The notes below the pieces were generated by a model that saw only the letters and a program-made list of their open reading frames with translations, did no database searches and was not told the origin of the DNA. The position numbers and the translations under genes were made by a program. Shown piece after piece: positions 34,147 to 44,249 of a stretch of 44,918 nt of DNA. Source of the DNA: Tabrizicola sp. (GTDB taxonomy: Bacteria; Pseudomonadota; Alphaproteobacteria; Rhodobacterales; Rhodobacteraceae); assembly GCA_025458105.1 (NCBI GenBank), contig JALOTD010000020.1:1-44918 (forward strand). The letters run 5' to 3'. The first letter of the stretch is position 1. The number at the start of each line of letters is the position of its first letter.

Positions 34147-34752
34147 ATGCAGGCCTTGCTGGCCCTGACGCGGGGCATTGACCGCGTCAACGCGTTCATT
34201 GGAAAGGGTGTGATATGGCTGATCCTGCTGGCCGTGCTGGTCAGCGCCGGAAACGCCATTAGCCGCAAGCTGTTCGACCTGTCGTCGAACGCCTGGCTTG
34301 AACTGCAGTGGTATCTGTTCGGGGCCGCCTTCATGGGCGCCGCCGCCTATACGCTGCAGCAGAACGAACACATCCGGATCGACGTCTTCTATGCCTCGCG
34401 CAGCCGCAGGACGCAGCACTGGATCGACCTTCTGGGCCATATCTTCTTCCTTTTGCCGTTCACGGTGCTGATGGCCTGGCTTCTCTACCCCTACACCATC
34501 CAGGCCTTTGTCGGCGGGCAGGTCTCGTCCAATGCCGGCGGCCTGATCATCTGGCCCGCCCGCGCGATCCTTCTGATCGGCTTCATCATGCTGACCTTCC
34601 AGGCAGTCTCCGAGATCGTGAAGAAGATCGCCGTCATGCGCGGGCTGATCGAGGACCCCCACCCCTTCATCTCGGCGCAGGAACAGGCGCTGAAGGAAAC
34701 CGAAGACCTGGTCGCCGAAGTGCAGGCCCATGCCAGCGAGGGCAGAAAATGA
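34147..34752 (+). CDS. dctQ: TRAP transporter small permease subunit
   Basis: A 201-residue DctQ-type membrane protein with four helices (VIWLILLAVLVSAGNAI; WYLFGAAFMGAAAYTLQ; IFFLLPFTVLMAWLLYP; AILLIGFIMLTFQAVSEIV) and the family ISRKLFD and EHIRIDVFY motifs. The ATG at 34147 has a GGAGGGG site; an ATG six codons upstream has none. With dctM (ATGA overlap) it forms the membrane part of the TRAP transporter whose binding protein is the convergent dctP. Confidence 0.9.
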   Translation: MQALLALTRGIDRVNAFIGKGVIWLILLAVLVSAGNAISRKLFDLSSNAWLELQWYLFGAAFMGAAAYTLQQNEHIRIDVFYASRSRRTQHWIDLLGHIFFLLPFTVLMAWLLYPYTIQAFVGGQVSSNAGGLIIWPARAILLIGFIMLTFQAVSEIVKKIAVMRGLIEDPHPFISAQEQALKETEDLVAEVQAHASEGRK

Positions 34753-36411
34753 TCGAACTCATTGCCCACAACATGGCTCCGATCATCTTCGTGAGCCTCG
34801 TCGTCTTCCTTCTGTACGGCTACCCGGTCAGCTTCGCGCTGGCCGCGAACGGCCTGATCTTCTTCGTCATCGGCGTCTGGCTTGCCCCCTATTCCAACGG
34901 CGAGATCACGCTGGACTGGCCACTGCTCGGCACGATGCCGCAACGATTGTGGGGGGTGTTGTCGAACGAGACATTGCTCGCCATTCCCTTCTTTACCTTC
35001 ATGGGGATCATCCTCGAACGAAGCGGCATGGCCGAGGACCTGCTCGACACGATCGGGCAGCTCTTCGGGCCGATCCGCGGCGGCCTCGCCTTCGCGGTGA
35101 TCCTGGTGGGCGCGCTTCTGGCCGCCACCACCGGCGTCGTCGCGGCCTCTGTCATCGCGATGGGCCTCATCTCGCTGCCGATCATGCTGCGCTACGGATA
35201 CGACCGGCGCACCGCCACCGGGGTCATCGCAGCCTCTGGGACGCTGGCGCAGATCATCCCGCCGAGCCTTGTCCTGATCGTGCTGGCCGACCAGCTCGGC
35301 CGCTCGGTCGGCGACATGTATCAGGGCGCGATCATCCCGGGCCTGATCCTGACGGGCATGTATCTGGGCTACATCTGCATGATCGCGATTTTCCAGCCCC
35401 ACAAGGTGCCCGCCCTTCCGCCCGAGGCACGCACGCTCGGCGGCGGTGTCACCTCGCTGCTGGTGGCCCTCGCAGGGGGCGGGGTCGCGGCCTACCTGAT
35501 CCACCTCTGGGCCTATGAGGACTGGGGCGCCAACGCCGACGTGCTGGGCATGACCATCGCCACCATCCTCGTCTATTTCTACGCCGTGGCCGACCGCTAC
35601 CTGGGCCTGAACCTCTTGTCGCGCCTGGCGCAGCAGGTAATCATGGTGCTGATCCCGCCGCTGGCACTGATCTTCCTCGTCCTCGGCACCATCTTCATCG
35701 GCCTTGCCACCCCGACCGAGGGCGGCGCAATGGGGGCCGTCGGCGCGATGATCCTCGCCTTTGCCAAGGGCCGGTTCAGCCTGCCCACCATGCAATCGGC
35801 GCTGATCGCCACCACGCGGCTGTCGGCCTTTGTGATGTTCGTGCTCATCGGTGCGCGGATGTTCAGCCTTACCTTCTACGGCGTGAACGGGCACATCTGG
35901 GTCGAGGAACTGCTGACGGCGGTCCCCGGCGGGCAGTATGGCTTCCTCTTCGTCGTGAACCTCATCATCTTCATCCTGGGGTTCTTCATCGACTTCTTCG
36001 AGATCGCCTTCATCCTCGTGCCGCTGCTCATCGCCCCGGCCGAGACCCTGGGGATCGACCTGATCTGGCTGGGCGTCATCATCGGGGTGAACCTGCAGAC
36101 CAGTTTCCTGACGCCGCCCTTCGGCTTTGCGCTGTTCTACCTGCGCTCGGTCGCGGCCAAGGTGCCTTATCTTGACAAGATCACCGGCAAGAAGATGGAC
36201 GGGATCAAGACCGGTCGAGATCACCGTGCCAACCCTGCAGCCGCTGGCTCCAGCGGCTCCGGGTGGCCTGCCCGGGCTTCCGGGGGCACCGCAGCTTGGG
36301 GCGCCGAACCTGGGCGGGACAGCCCCTGCCGAAGGCACACCGCCCGCGCCGGGGGGCCTGCCGACACTGCCTGGGGCTCCTCAGCTTGGCGCACCAGTCG
36401 TGAACCCCTGA
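34749..36411 (+). pseudogene. dctM: TRAP transporter large permease subunit, frameshifted near the 3' end
   Basis: The first 488 codons form a DctM permease with about a dozen membrane helices and motifs such as PFFTFMGIILERSG, GVIAASGTLAQIIPPS, IFIGLATPTEGGAMGAVGA and TSFLTPPFGFALFYLRSVA. After KKMDGIKT (about 36212) the frame is lost: frame 0 reads into nonsense up to 36473, past the terminator, whereas the +1 frame gives VEITVPTLQPLAP and a tandem proline-rich tail ending at TGA 36409-36411, just before the terminator. The last membrane helix expected in the family (GQIYWGAIPF-type segment) is missing, so a piece of 3n+2 bases seems lost. Overlaps dctQ by four bases. Confidence 0.8.
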
Positions 36412-36419
36412 CGCAACGA

Positions 36420-36453
36420 AAAGGCCCCGGAGCGATCCGGGGCCTTTCCTTTT
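36420..36453. terminator. Bidirectional intrinsic terminator between dctM and dctP
   Basis: AAAGGCCCCGG and CCGGGGCCTTT form an 11-bp stem with an AGCGAT loop; four A residues precede it and TTTCCTTTT follows, so it can work on both strands. It separates the convergent dctM and dctP genes. Confidence 0.9.
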
Positions 36454-36469
36454 CGTCCTGGCAGAGGGC

Positions 36470-37662
<1,193 letters not shown>

Positions 37663-37749
37663 GCAAGATGAGAACCCAAATCTGCGTTGAGCTGCGGAAT
37701 CTGGGTACCGCGCACAATCAAGAATCACCTGACCCGAAGGGCATGCCTC

Positions 37750-38160
37750 ATGTTCAGTTATGTTTCGCTTGGCACCCGCGATTTGACCCGCGCCCTGCCC
37801 TTCTATGACGCCGTCCTCGCCCCGCTTGGCCATGCCCGGATCGAGGACTACGATCCCGAAGACCGCTCGGCCGCCTGGGGTCTGGATGATCCCGGCCCAC
37901 ATCTTTGGGTGACCCAGCCCTTTGACGGGCAGCCCGCTACGGCGGGAAACGGCACGATGGTCTCCTTTCTTGCGCCATCGCGCGCGGCGGTCGATGCGTT
38001 CCATAGCGCGGCCCTGGCCCATGGCGGCACGGATGAGGGCGCCCCCGGCCTGCGGCCCGAGTACGGCCCCCACTTCTATGCGGCCTATGTACGCGACCCG
38101 GACGGCAACAAGCTGAACGCCGTCTGTTACCGGGCCGCCACAGCGGATGGCATGCTCTGA
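37750..38160 (+). CDS. VOC superfamily protein
   Basis: A 136-residue glyoxalase-like protein with YVSLGTRDLTRALPFYDAVLAPLGH at the start, then GPHLWVTQPFDGQP, GTMVSFLAPSRAAVDAFHSAAL and the end YAAYVRDPDGNKLNAVCY. These match the VOC family often annotated as glyoxalase or bleomycin resistance. The ATG at 37750 has an AAGGG site and the domain begins directly after it; an earlier ATG at 37687 is not supported. Function unknown. Confidence 0.85.
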   Translation: MFSYVSLGTRDLTRALPFYDAVLAPLGHARIEDYDPEDRSAAWGLDDPGPHLWVTQPFDGQPATAGNGTMVSFLAPSRAAVDAFHSAALAHGGTDEGAPGLRPEYGPHFYAAYVRDPDGNKLNAVCYRAATADGML

Positions 38161-38257
38161 GCGTACCTCCCGCGCTGGTTCGATTTCTTTGATCCCGGCC
38201 CTTGTATTCCTCGGCTGGCAACCGCACCTCCCCCCAAACGAAAACAGGGGAACCATC

Positions 38258-39114
38258 TTGACCTATCTTCTCTTCACGATCGGCCTTGCCATGCTGTTCT
38301 TCGGAGGTGAGGCACTGGTGCGCGGGGCCTCGGCCGTGGCGCGCCACTTCCACCTGTCGCCCATGGTGATCGGCCTGACCATCGTCGGCTTCGGCACCTC
38401 GGCGCCCGAGCTTCTGGTGTCGCTGCAGGCAGCCCTTGAGGGCCAACCCGAAATCGCGATCGGCAACGTCGTCGGGTCCAACATCGCCAACATCCTCCTG
38501 ATCCTCGGCATCTCGGCCCTGATCGCGCCGCTGATCATCCCCGCCCGCCAGATGTGGCGCGACCTTGCCTTCATGCTGGCTGCAACGGCGATCTTGTGGG
38601 CGATGCTGCTCGGCACGGATGTGACCCGCACCTATGGCGCGATCCTGTTCCTTGGCCTCCTGATCTTCCTGGCCGTCACCTTCAAGTTCGGCAAGGTCGA
38701 GCCGCCGAAGGACCAGGCCGAAGAGAACCAGCTGAAGGCCTGGGGCTTTACCCTGGGCGGCCTGATCGTGCTGGTGATCGGCGCGCGGCTTCTGGTGGAC
38801 AGCGCGGTCGAAATCGCGACCACCTATGGCATCTCCGAAGCCGTGATCGGCCTGACCATCGTCGCTGTCGGCACCTCGCTGCCGGAACTTGCCACCAGCG
38901 TCATCGCCGCCTACCGCAAGCACACCGAGATCGCGGTGGGCAACATCGTCGGCTCCAACATCTTCAACATCTTCGGTATCCTGGGGATCACCCCTGGGCC
39001 ATGGCCACCGCCGTGGGTCTGACCATCCTCGCCTTCCTGCTGAACGGCCTGCCGCGCATCGCGGGTGCCCTGTTGCTCGCGGCCTATGGTGGCTATCTCT
39101 ATCTCATGGCCTGA
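38258..39114 (+). pseudogene. Calcium/sodium antiporter (YrbG type), internal deletion with frameshift
   Basis: A TTG start with an AGGGGAACC site gives the first 245 codons of a CaCA-family exchanger. Both alpha repeats are seen: VIGLTIVGFGTSAPELLVS with GNVVGSNIANILLILG, and VIGLTIVAVGTSLPELATS with GNIVGSNIFNIFGILGIT. Immediately after GIT (38992) the frame breaks; the +2 frame gives WAMATAVGLTILAFLLNGL and a normal C-terminal helix ending at TGA 39112-39114. Relatives carry a loop of roughly 15-20 residues between these points, so a short piece (3n+1 bases) is missing. Membrane helices before the break are intact. Confidence 0.78.
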
Positions 39115-39302
39115 GTCTTCCCGCCCGGTGCGCACAAGGCGGCGCGCCGGGCGGACATTTGGCGAAAGTTGCGCAAGCGCGTCGCACTCCGCAAGAATAG
39201 TTCAAAATCTGGCGCCGCTTGCGACATTTTCGTATTGCAAATCCGGTTGACGCCCGGCATATCCGCCCCTACCTTACCGACCGAAACGTCAAGGGTGGTC
39301 CA

Positions 39303-39350
39303 GTGGCCAGACTTCTTGTCATCGTAGGAAGGATGCGCATGGGCCGGTAA
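39303..39350 (+). CDS. ilvB leader peptide (branched-chain amino acid attenuator)
   Basis: A 15-codon frame starts with GTG, has an AAGGGTGG site seven bases upstream, and encodes MARLLVIVGRMRMGR before TAA. Residues 4-8 are Leu-Leu-Val-Ile-Val, a run of all three branched-chain amino acids, exactly what an ilv leader needs. It lies 77 bases before ilvB and directly before the terminator hairpin. Ribosome stalling at codons 4-8 under Leu, Ile or Val shortage would leave the antiterminator arm at 39336-39344 free. Too short to be found as a normal gene. Confidence 0.8.
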   Translation: MARLLVIVGRMRMGR

Positions 39351-39406
39351 CGGTTGTCCCATAAGGATCCCATGCGCCCCCGAAGGAAACTTCCGGGGGC
39401 TTTTTG
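39336..39406 (+). promoter_or_regulatory. ilvB attenuator (antiterminator and terminator)
   Basis: The arm GCGCATGGG (39336-39344, end of the leader frame) is perfectly complementary to CCCATGCGC (39369-39377). The second arm overlaps the foot of an intrinsic terminator: GCCCCCGAAG with CTTCCGGGGGC (39376-39400, one bulge, AAA-containing loop), then TTTTTG. The two structures exclude each other. Full translation of the leader covers the first arm and allows termination; stalling at the Leu-Val-Ile codons permits antitermination. Confidence 0.8.
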
Positions 39407-39426
39407 TTGCGCGAAGGAGAGTTGAG

Positions 39427-41181
39427 ATGACGAAGCAGATGACCGGTGCAAAGATGGTGGTCCAGGCCCTGAAGGATCAGGGTGTCGAGGTCGTCTTTGG
39501 CTATCCCGGCGGCGCGGTTCTTCCCATTTACGACGAGCTCTTCCTGCAGAACGACATCCGCCACATCCTCGTCCGCCACGAACAGGGCGCGGTCCACATG
39601 GCCGAGGGTTATGCCCGCTCCACCGGCAAGCCGGGCGTGGCGCTGGTGACCTCGGGGCCTGGTGCCACCAATGCCGTAACCGGCCTGACCGACGCGCTGA
39701 TGGACTCAATCCCGATCGTGGTCCTGACCGGCCAGGTCCCGACCTTCATGATCGGCACCGACGGGTTTCAAGAGGCGGATACAGTCGGCATCACGCGCCC
39801 CTGCACCAAGATGAACTGGCTCGTGAAGGATACGGCGAAACTGTCGGAAACCATCCACCAGGCCTTCCACGTCGCCACTCATGGCCGCCCCGGTCCGGTG
39901 CTGATCGACATCCCGAAGGACGTGCAGTTCGCCACCGCCGACTACGTTCCTGCCGAAAAGGCAAAGGTGTCGCACTATCAGCCCCGCACCGAAGGCGACC
40001 CCGACCAGATCGCCCGTCTGGTCGAGTTGATGGAAACTGCCGAACGCCCGATCTTCTACACCGGTGGCGGCGTCATCAACTCGGGCCCGCGCGCCAGCCA
40101 GCTTCTGCGGGAACTGGTGGCCGAGACGAACTTCCCCATCACCTCCACGCTGATGGGCCTCGGCTGCTACCCGGCTTCCGGCAAGAACTGGGTCGGCATG
40201 CTGGGAATGCACGGGCTGTACGAGGCCAACCTCGCCATGCACGGCTGCGACGTGATGATCAACATCGGCGCGAGGTTCGATGACCGGATCACGGGCCGGG
40301 TCAAGGACTTCTCCCCCCGGTCAAAGAAGGCGCATATCGACATCGACCCCTCCTCGATCAACAAGGTCATCCGCGTGGATGTGCCGATTGTGGGCGACGT
40401 GACGAAAGTGCTGGAAGAGGTCCTGCGCCAGTGGCGTGCGCGGGGGTCCAAAACCGACCAGCGCGGTCTGGCGCAATGGTGGAAACAGATCGACGAATGG
40501 CGCGCGGTCAAGTGCCTGTCCTACAAGCCCTCGACCACCACGATCAAACCGCAATACGCGCTGGAGCGGCTGGAGGCCCTGACCAAGGGCATGGACCGCT
40601 ATATCTGCACCGAAGTGGGCCAGCACCAGATGTGGGCCGCACAGTTCCTGGGGTTCGAGGACCCGAACCGCTGGATGACCTCGGGCGGCCTTGGTACCAT
40701 GGGCTACGGCCTGCCGGCCTCCATCGGTGTCCAGATCGCCCACCCCAAGGCGCTGGTCATCAACGTGGCGGGTGAGGCGTCGTGGCTCATGAACATGCAG
40801 GAAATGGGCACCGCAATGCAGTTCCGTGCGCCAGTGAAGCAGTTCATCCTGAACAATGAACGCCTCGGCATGGTCCGCCAGTGGCAAGAGCTTCTGCATG
40901 GCGAGCGCTATTCGTCCTCGTGGAGCGAAAGCCTGCCGGACTTCGTGAAACTGGCCGAGGCCTTCGGCTGCAAGGGCATCAAGTGCGACGACCCGAAGGA
41001 CCTTGACGATGCGATCATGGAGATGCTGCGCTATGACGGCCCGGTGATCTTCGACTGCCTGGTGGAAAAGCACGAAAACTGCTTCCCGATGATCCCCTCT
41101 GGCAAGCCGCACAACGAGATGCTTCTGGGCGATGCGGATACCCAAGGGGTGATTGGCTCGAAAGGCGCGGTTCTGGTCTGA
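39427..41181 (+). CDS. ilvB: Acetolactate synthase, large (catalytic) subunit
   Basis: A 584-residue thiamine-diphosphate enzyme making acetolactate and acetohydroxybutyrate for Val, Leu and Ile synthesis. The catalytic glutamate is Glu52 (RHEQGAVHMAEGYAR); FAD- and ThDP-binding domains are complete. The ThDP/Mg motif reads GEASWLMNMQEMGTAMQ...NNERLGM, with Glu where most family members have Asp (GD[GA]); I recall the same change in related bacteria, so it may be a lineage trait. The gene has a GGAGAG site and follows the attenuator. First gene of ilvB-GT87-GT87-ilvN. Confidence 0.95.
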   Translation: MTKQMTGAKMVVQALKDQGVEVVFGYPGGAVLPIYDELFLQNDIRHILVRHEQGAVHMAEGYARSTGKPGVALVTSGPGATNAVTGLTDALMDSIPIVVLTGQVPTFMIGTDGFQEADTVGITRPCTKMNWLVKDTAKLSETIHQAFHVATHGRPGPVLIDIPKDVQFATADYVPAEKAKVSHYQPRTEGDPDQIARLVELMETAERPIFYTGGGVINSGPRASQLLRELVAETNFPITSTLMGLGCYPASGKNWVGMLGMHGLYEANLAMHGCDVMINIGARFDDRITGRVKDFSPRSKKAHIDIDPSSINKVIRVDVPIVGDVTKVLEEVLRQWRARGSKTDQRGLAQWWKQIDEWRAVKCLSYKPSTTTIKPQYALERLEALTKGMDRYICTEVGQHQMWAAQFLGFEDPNRWMTSGGLGTMGYGLPASIGVQIAHPKALVINVAGEASWLMNMQEMGTAMQFRAPVKQFILNNERLGMVRQWQELLHGERYSSSWSESLPDFVKLAEAFGCKGIKCDDPKDLDDAIMEMLRYDGPVIFDCLVEKHENCFPMIPSGKPHNEMLLGDADTQGVIGSKGAVLV

Positions 41182-41183
41182 CC

Positions 41184-42410
41184 ATGCAGGACCCGCAGTC
41201 CCGTCAGCTGGCCGATGCGCGCGTTGGCATCCTGTCCTCGGACTGGGTTGCCAAGGTGATTCTCGTTGGCTGCAGCCTGACGATCATCTGCACCCTGTCG
41301 GTGCTGATCTCCAGCTACCGGCTGACCTCGGGCACGGACCTGCGGGCGATCAGCAACGACTTCCGGGTGTTCTGGGCTGCGGGAACGCTGGCCGTGCAGG
41401 GCGATTATCTGGCCGTGTTCGACATGGAACGCTTGACGGCTGTCCACAATGTGAACCCTGACGACTGGATGCCCTGGCTCTATCCGCCCGGCTATCTGTT
41501 CTTGGTTCTGCCCTTTGGCGCACTGTCCTATGCGACGGGATTCACCATCCTGTCGGTCCTTTCGATCCTTGCAATGGCCTGGGCCGTGCGTCCCTTTGCC
41601 ACCGGATCCCGCGCCGCTTGGGCCGCCTTCAGTCTGGCCCCCGCCTATCTGCCGATCCTGCTTTTGGGTCAGAATGGCCTCTTGTGGCTCGCGGGCCTTC
41701 TCGCCGCGCTGGCCGCCCTGCGGGCCGAACGCTGGGTGCTGGCCGGAATTGTCATTGGCCTTTTGACCCTGAAACCGCAGTTTGGCCTTCTGATCCCCAT
41801 CGCCCTGATCGCCGCCGGGCTGTGGCGCACGTTCCTAACGGCTGTAGCCACGACGGTGATCGTTGCCGTCCTCCCGACCCTCGTCACCGGGATCGACTAC
41901 TGGACCTTCTATATCCAGCGCATGGAAGAATACGGCACGCGTGTCGTCGCCACAATGCACACGCTTGACCTGATGTCAGGCCCCTTCTCGCTTCTGATCC
42001 GGCTCGGCTTCCCTGCCAACCTCGCACTGCTCCTGCAAGGAGCGGTGACGCTTGCTGCAGCGGCTTCGGTGTTCCTCCTCTGGCGCTCGGCGCGCGCGGG
42101 CTTTGACGTCAAGGTAGCGGGCCTCTTGGCGGCAAGCTTCCTCGCCTCGCCCTACAACTGGCATTATGAGGCCGCGATCATGGCCCTTGTCGGGCTGTTC
42201 CTCTTGCGCGGCGGCGTGCTGCGGACCTTTCCCTTGCACCTCGCAGTGCTTGCACTCCTTTGGTTCGGCGCGGGCCTGCAAGCCATGGCGATTTTCGTGG
42301 GCCTTGGCGACCGGCATTTCCCCTGGGCTGTCCTCGTCACGCCGATGATGGTCCTGTCGCTTGCGCTCTGCCTGCGCCAGCTTGGCCGGTCCGAGGTCAG
42401 GATGGCATGA
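41184..42410 (+). CDS. GT87 (DUF2029) polytopic mannosyl/arabinosyltransferase-like protein, copy 1
   Basis: A 408-residue membrane protein with about ten helices, similar to the GT87/DUF2029 family of polyprenyl-phosphate-sugar-dependent transferases. The first periplasmic loop contains TDLRAISNDFRVFWAAG, whose Asp is the probable catalytic residue, then PWLYPPGYLFLVLPFG and LKPQFGLLIPIALI, common to the family. Starts two bases after the ilvB stop, and overlaps the next gene by four bases. Its position between the two acetolactate synthase subunit genes is unusual; sugar donor and acceptor are unknown. Confidence 0.78.
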   Translation: MQDPQSRQLADARVGILSSDWVAKVILVGCSLTIICTLSVLISSYRLTSGTDLRAISNDFRVFWAAGTLAVQGDYLAVFDMERLTAVHNVNPDDWMPWLYPPGYLFLVLPFGALSYATGFTILSVLSILAMAWAVRPFATGSRAAWAAFSLAPAYLPILLLGQNGLLWLAGLLAALAALRAERWVLAGIVIGLLTLKPQFGLLIPIALIAAGLWRTFLTAVATTVIVAVLPTLVTGIDYWTFYIQRMEEYGTRVVATMHTLDLMSGPFSLLIRLGFPANLALLLQGAVTLAAAASVFLLWRSARAGFDVKVAGLLAASFLASPYNWHYEAAIMALVGLFLLRGGVLRTFPLHLAVLALLWFGAGLQAMAIFVGLGDRHFPWAVLVTPMMVLSLALCLRQLGRSEVRMA

Positions 42411-43605
42411 GCATGCCGTCCACCCCTCAGACAGCCGCAGGCGATGCCCGGGTCACCGCCCTTGCAGGCCAGCGCCTGTTGCAAATCACGGTCATCGGCG
42501 CGGCGATGACCGTGATCTTCACTCTGTCGATGCTATCGACCGCGTTCCTGACGACGTCCGAGGCAGGGCCGCGCACGCTCGACATGGATTTCCGCGTCTT
42601 CTGGGCCGCCGCACGCCTGGTCGTGCAGGGGGAGCCATTGGCCGCTTTCGACATGGCGCGCCTTGCAGACGAACACGGCTTTGGCGCCGAACGCTGGATG
42701 CCCTGGGTCTATCCGCCCGGATATATGTACCTGATCGCCCCCTTCGGACTGGTCTCGTTTGCAACGGCCTTTCTGGCAAGCACGGTCCTTTCTCTGGGCC
42801 TGATCGCCCTGGCCTTGCGCCCGTTTGTGGCGGGAAACCGGGTTGTCTGGCTGGCCATGGCGCTGTCGCCCGCCTTCATCGCAGCACTGGTCATTGGCCA
42901 GAACAGCCTGATCTGGCTGGCGTTCTGGCAGGCGTCGTGATCGGCTGCCTCACGCTGAAGCCACAACTTGGGGTCCTGATCGCCGTGGCCCTGCTGGCCG
43001 CAGGCCTCTGGCGCACGATCTTCGCCGCGACCGCAACAGCGCTGGTCCTTGCTGTCCTGCCGACCCTGGCTGCGGGGCTCAAGTACTGGCCGATGTTCTT
43101 CGACCGGGTGTCGGAACAGGGCGATCGTCTCTTGGGCGCGATCGGGGCGACCGACCTGATGGTCGGAACCTTCTATCTGATGGTGCGGCTGGGCCTACCG
43201 GCCGAGCTTGCCCTGACGGTGCAAACCGGCCTCGCTCTCGCCTGCGTCTTTGCCGTGGCCTTTGTCTGGCGGTCTGGTCGGGTAAGCCTGGACACAAAGG
43301 CCGCGGCCCTTCTGGCGGCGATCTTCCTCTCGGCCCCCTATCTCTGGTTCTACGAGGCCGCGCTGATGGCCGCGACCGGCCTTTTCCTGTTGCGGGCCGG
43401 GCTGATCCGGCAAACACCGCAACACCTGGCGCTTCTGTTCCTGCTCTGGCTGGGTGCCGGGATCCAGGCGATCACTGTTTTCCTTGGCCAGGGCGACAGC
43501 GGGTTTCCCTGGGCAGTGATCTATGTCCCCGTCATGGCGACCGCCCTGGTCCTTTGCCTGTTGCAGCTGCGGTCCCAGCCCCAGCCCGAACCGCTGGCAG
43601 GCTGA
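42407..43605 (+). pseudogene. GT87 (DUF2029) protein, copy 2, frameshifted by an internal deletion
   Basis: A tandem paralogue of the preceding gene, with TLDMDFRVFWAAARLV, PWVYPPGYMYLIAPFG and the same helices. The ATG overlaps the upstream stop. The frame breaks at 42923: after QNSLIWLA it runs to TGA at 42938-42940, while the +2 frame continues LAGVVIGCLTLKPQLGVLI to 43605. Copy 1 has 15 extra codons at this point (GLLAALAALRAERWV), of which copy 2 keeps two bases, so 43 bases are missing. The downstream frame is intact to its stop, so the gene was recently whole, or the consensus is wrong. Confidence 0.8.
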
Positions 43606-43685
43606 CCGATGTCTTCGCCCCGCCCCCTCTTTCCCGTCCCTCTGGCCGCAGCCCGCTGCGCCCCACATGCAAGTTGGAACCCGAC

Positions 43686-44246
43686 ATGTCCGCACTGAAC
43701 ATCAAGAAAGGCTCCTCCAGCCATTCCGCCTATGACCTCCGCTCGGCCAACAGCGAGATCGAGGAAAGTCACACCCTTGCCGTCATCGTCGAGAACGAGC
43801 CCGGGGTCCTCGCCCGTGTCATCGGCCTTTTCTCAGGGCGTGGCTACAACATCGACAGCCTGACCGTCGCGGAAGTGGATCATACTGGCCACCGCAGCCG
43901 CATCACGATCGTCACGCGCGGCACTCCGGCTGTAATCGACCAGATCGAGGCGCAGCTAAGCCGCATGGTCCCAGTTCACGCTGTCCACGACCTGACGATG
44001 GAGGGACCTTCGGTCCAGCGCGAACTGGCGCTTGTGAAGGTCAAAGGCAAGGGCGAACATCGGATCGAGGCGCTGCGCCTGGCCGAGATCTTCCGCGCGA
44101 ATGTGGTGGATTCGACGCTGGAAAGCTTTGTCTTCGAGATGACCGGCACGCCGGAAAAGATCGACGCCTTCGCCGACCTCATGCGCCCCCTCGGCCTGAT
44201 CGAAATCGCCCGGACCGGCGTTGCCGCCTTGAAACGGGGGACCTGA
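43686..44246 (+). CDS. ilvN: Acetolactate synthase, small (regulatory) subunit
   Basis: A 186-residue IlvH/IlvN regulatory subunit with an N-terminal ACT domain (HTLAVIVENEPGVLARVIGLFSGRGYNIDSLTV region, about 29-62) that binds valine, and the C-terminal domain with VKGKGEHRIEALRLAEIFRANVVDST and RTGVAALKRG. The ATG at 43686 gives the family N-terminus; an upstream reading overlaps the GT87 gene. Separated from the GT87 gene by 80 bases with no ribosome site of note, so it depends on the attenuated operon transcript. Confidence 0.93.
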   Translation: MSALNIKKGSSSHSAYDLRSANSEIEESHTLAVIVENEPGVLARVIGLFSGRGYNIDSLTVAEVDHTGHRSRITIVTRGTPAVIDQIEAQLSRMVPVHAVHDLTMEGPSVQRELALVKVKGKGEHRIEALRLAEIFRANVVDSTLESFVFEMTGTPEKIDAFADLMRPLGLIEIARTGVAALKRGT

Positions 44247-44249
44247 CCG

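Larger units (their letters stand above)
39115..39426. other. ilvB upstream region
   Basis: This 312-base gap holds a possible promoter (TTGACG at 39247-39252, TACCTT 17 bases on), the leader peptide and the attenuator described next. The first 120 bases show nothing recognisable. Confidence 0.6.

Noticed and set aside
34491..36338. 615-residue open frame on the minus strand opposite dctM
   Set aside because: It is the antisense shadow of a GC-rich gene: charged, low-complexity, with no fold or family pattern, and it spans the real dctM coding region.
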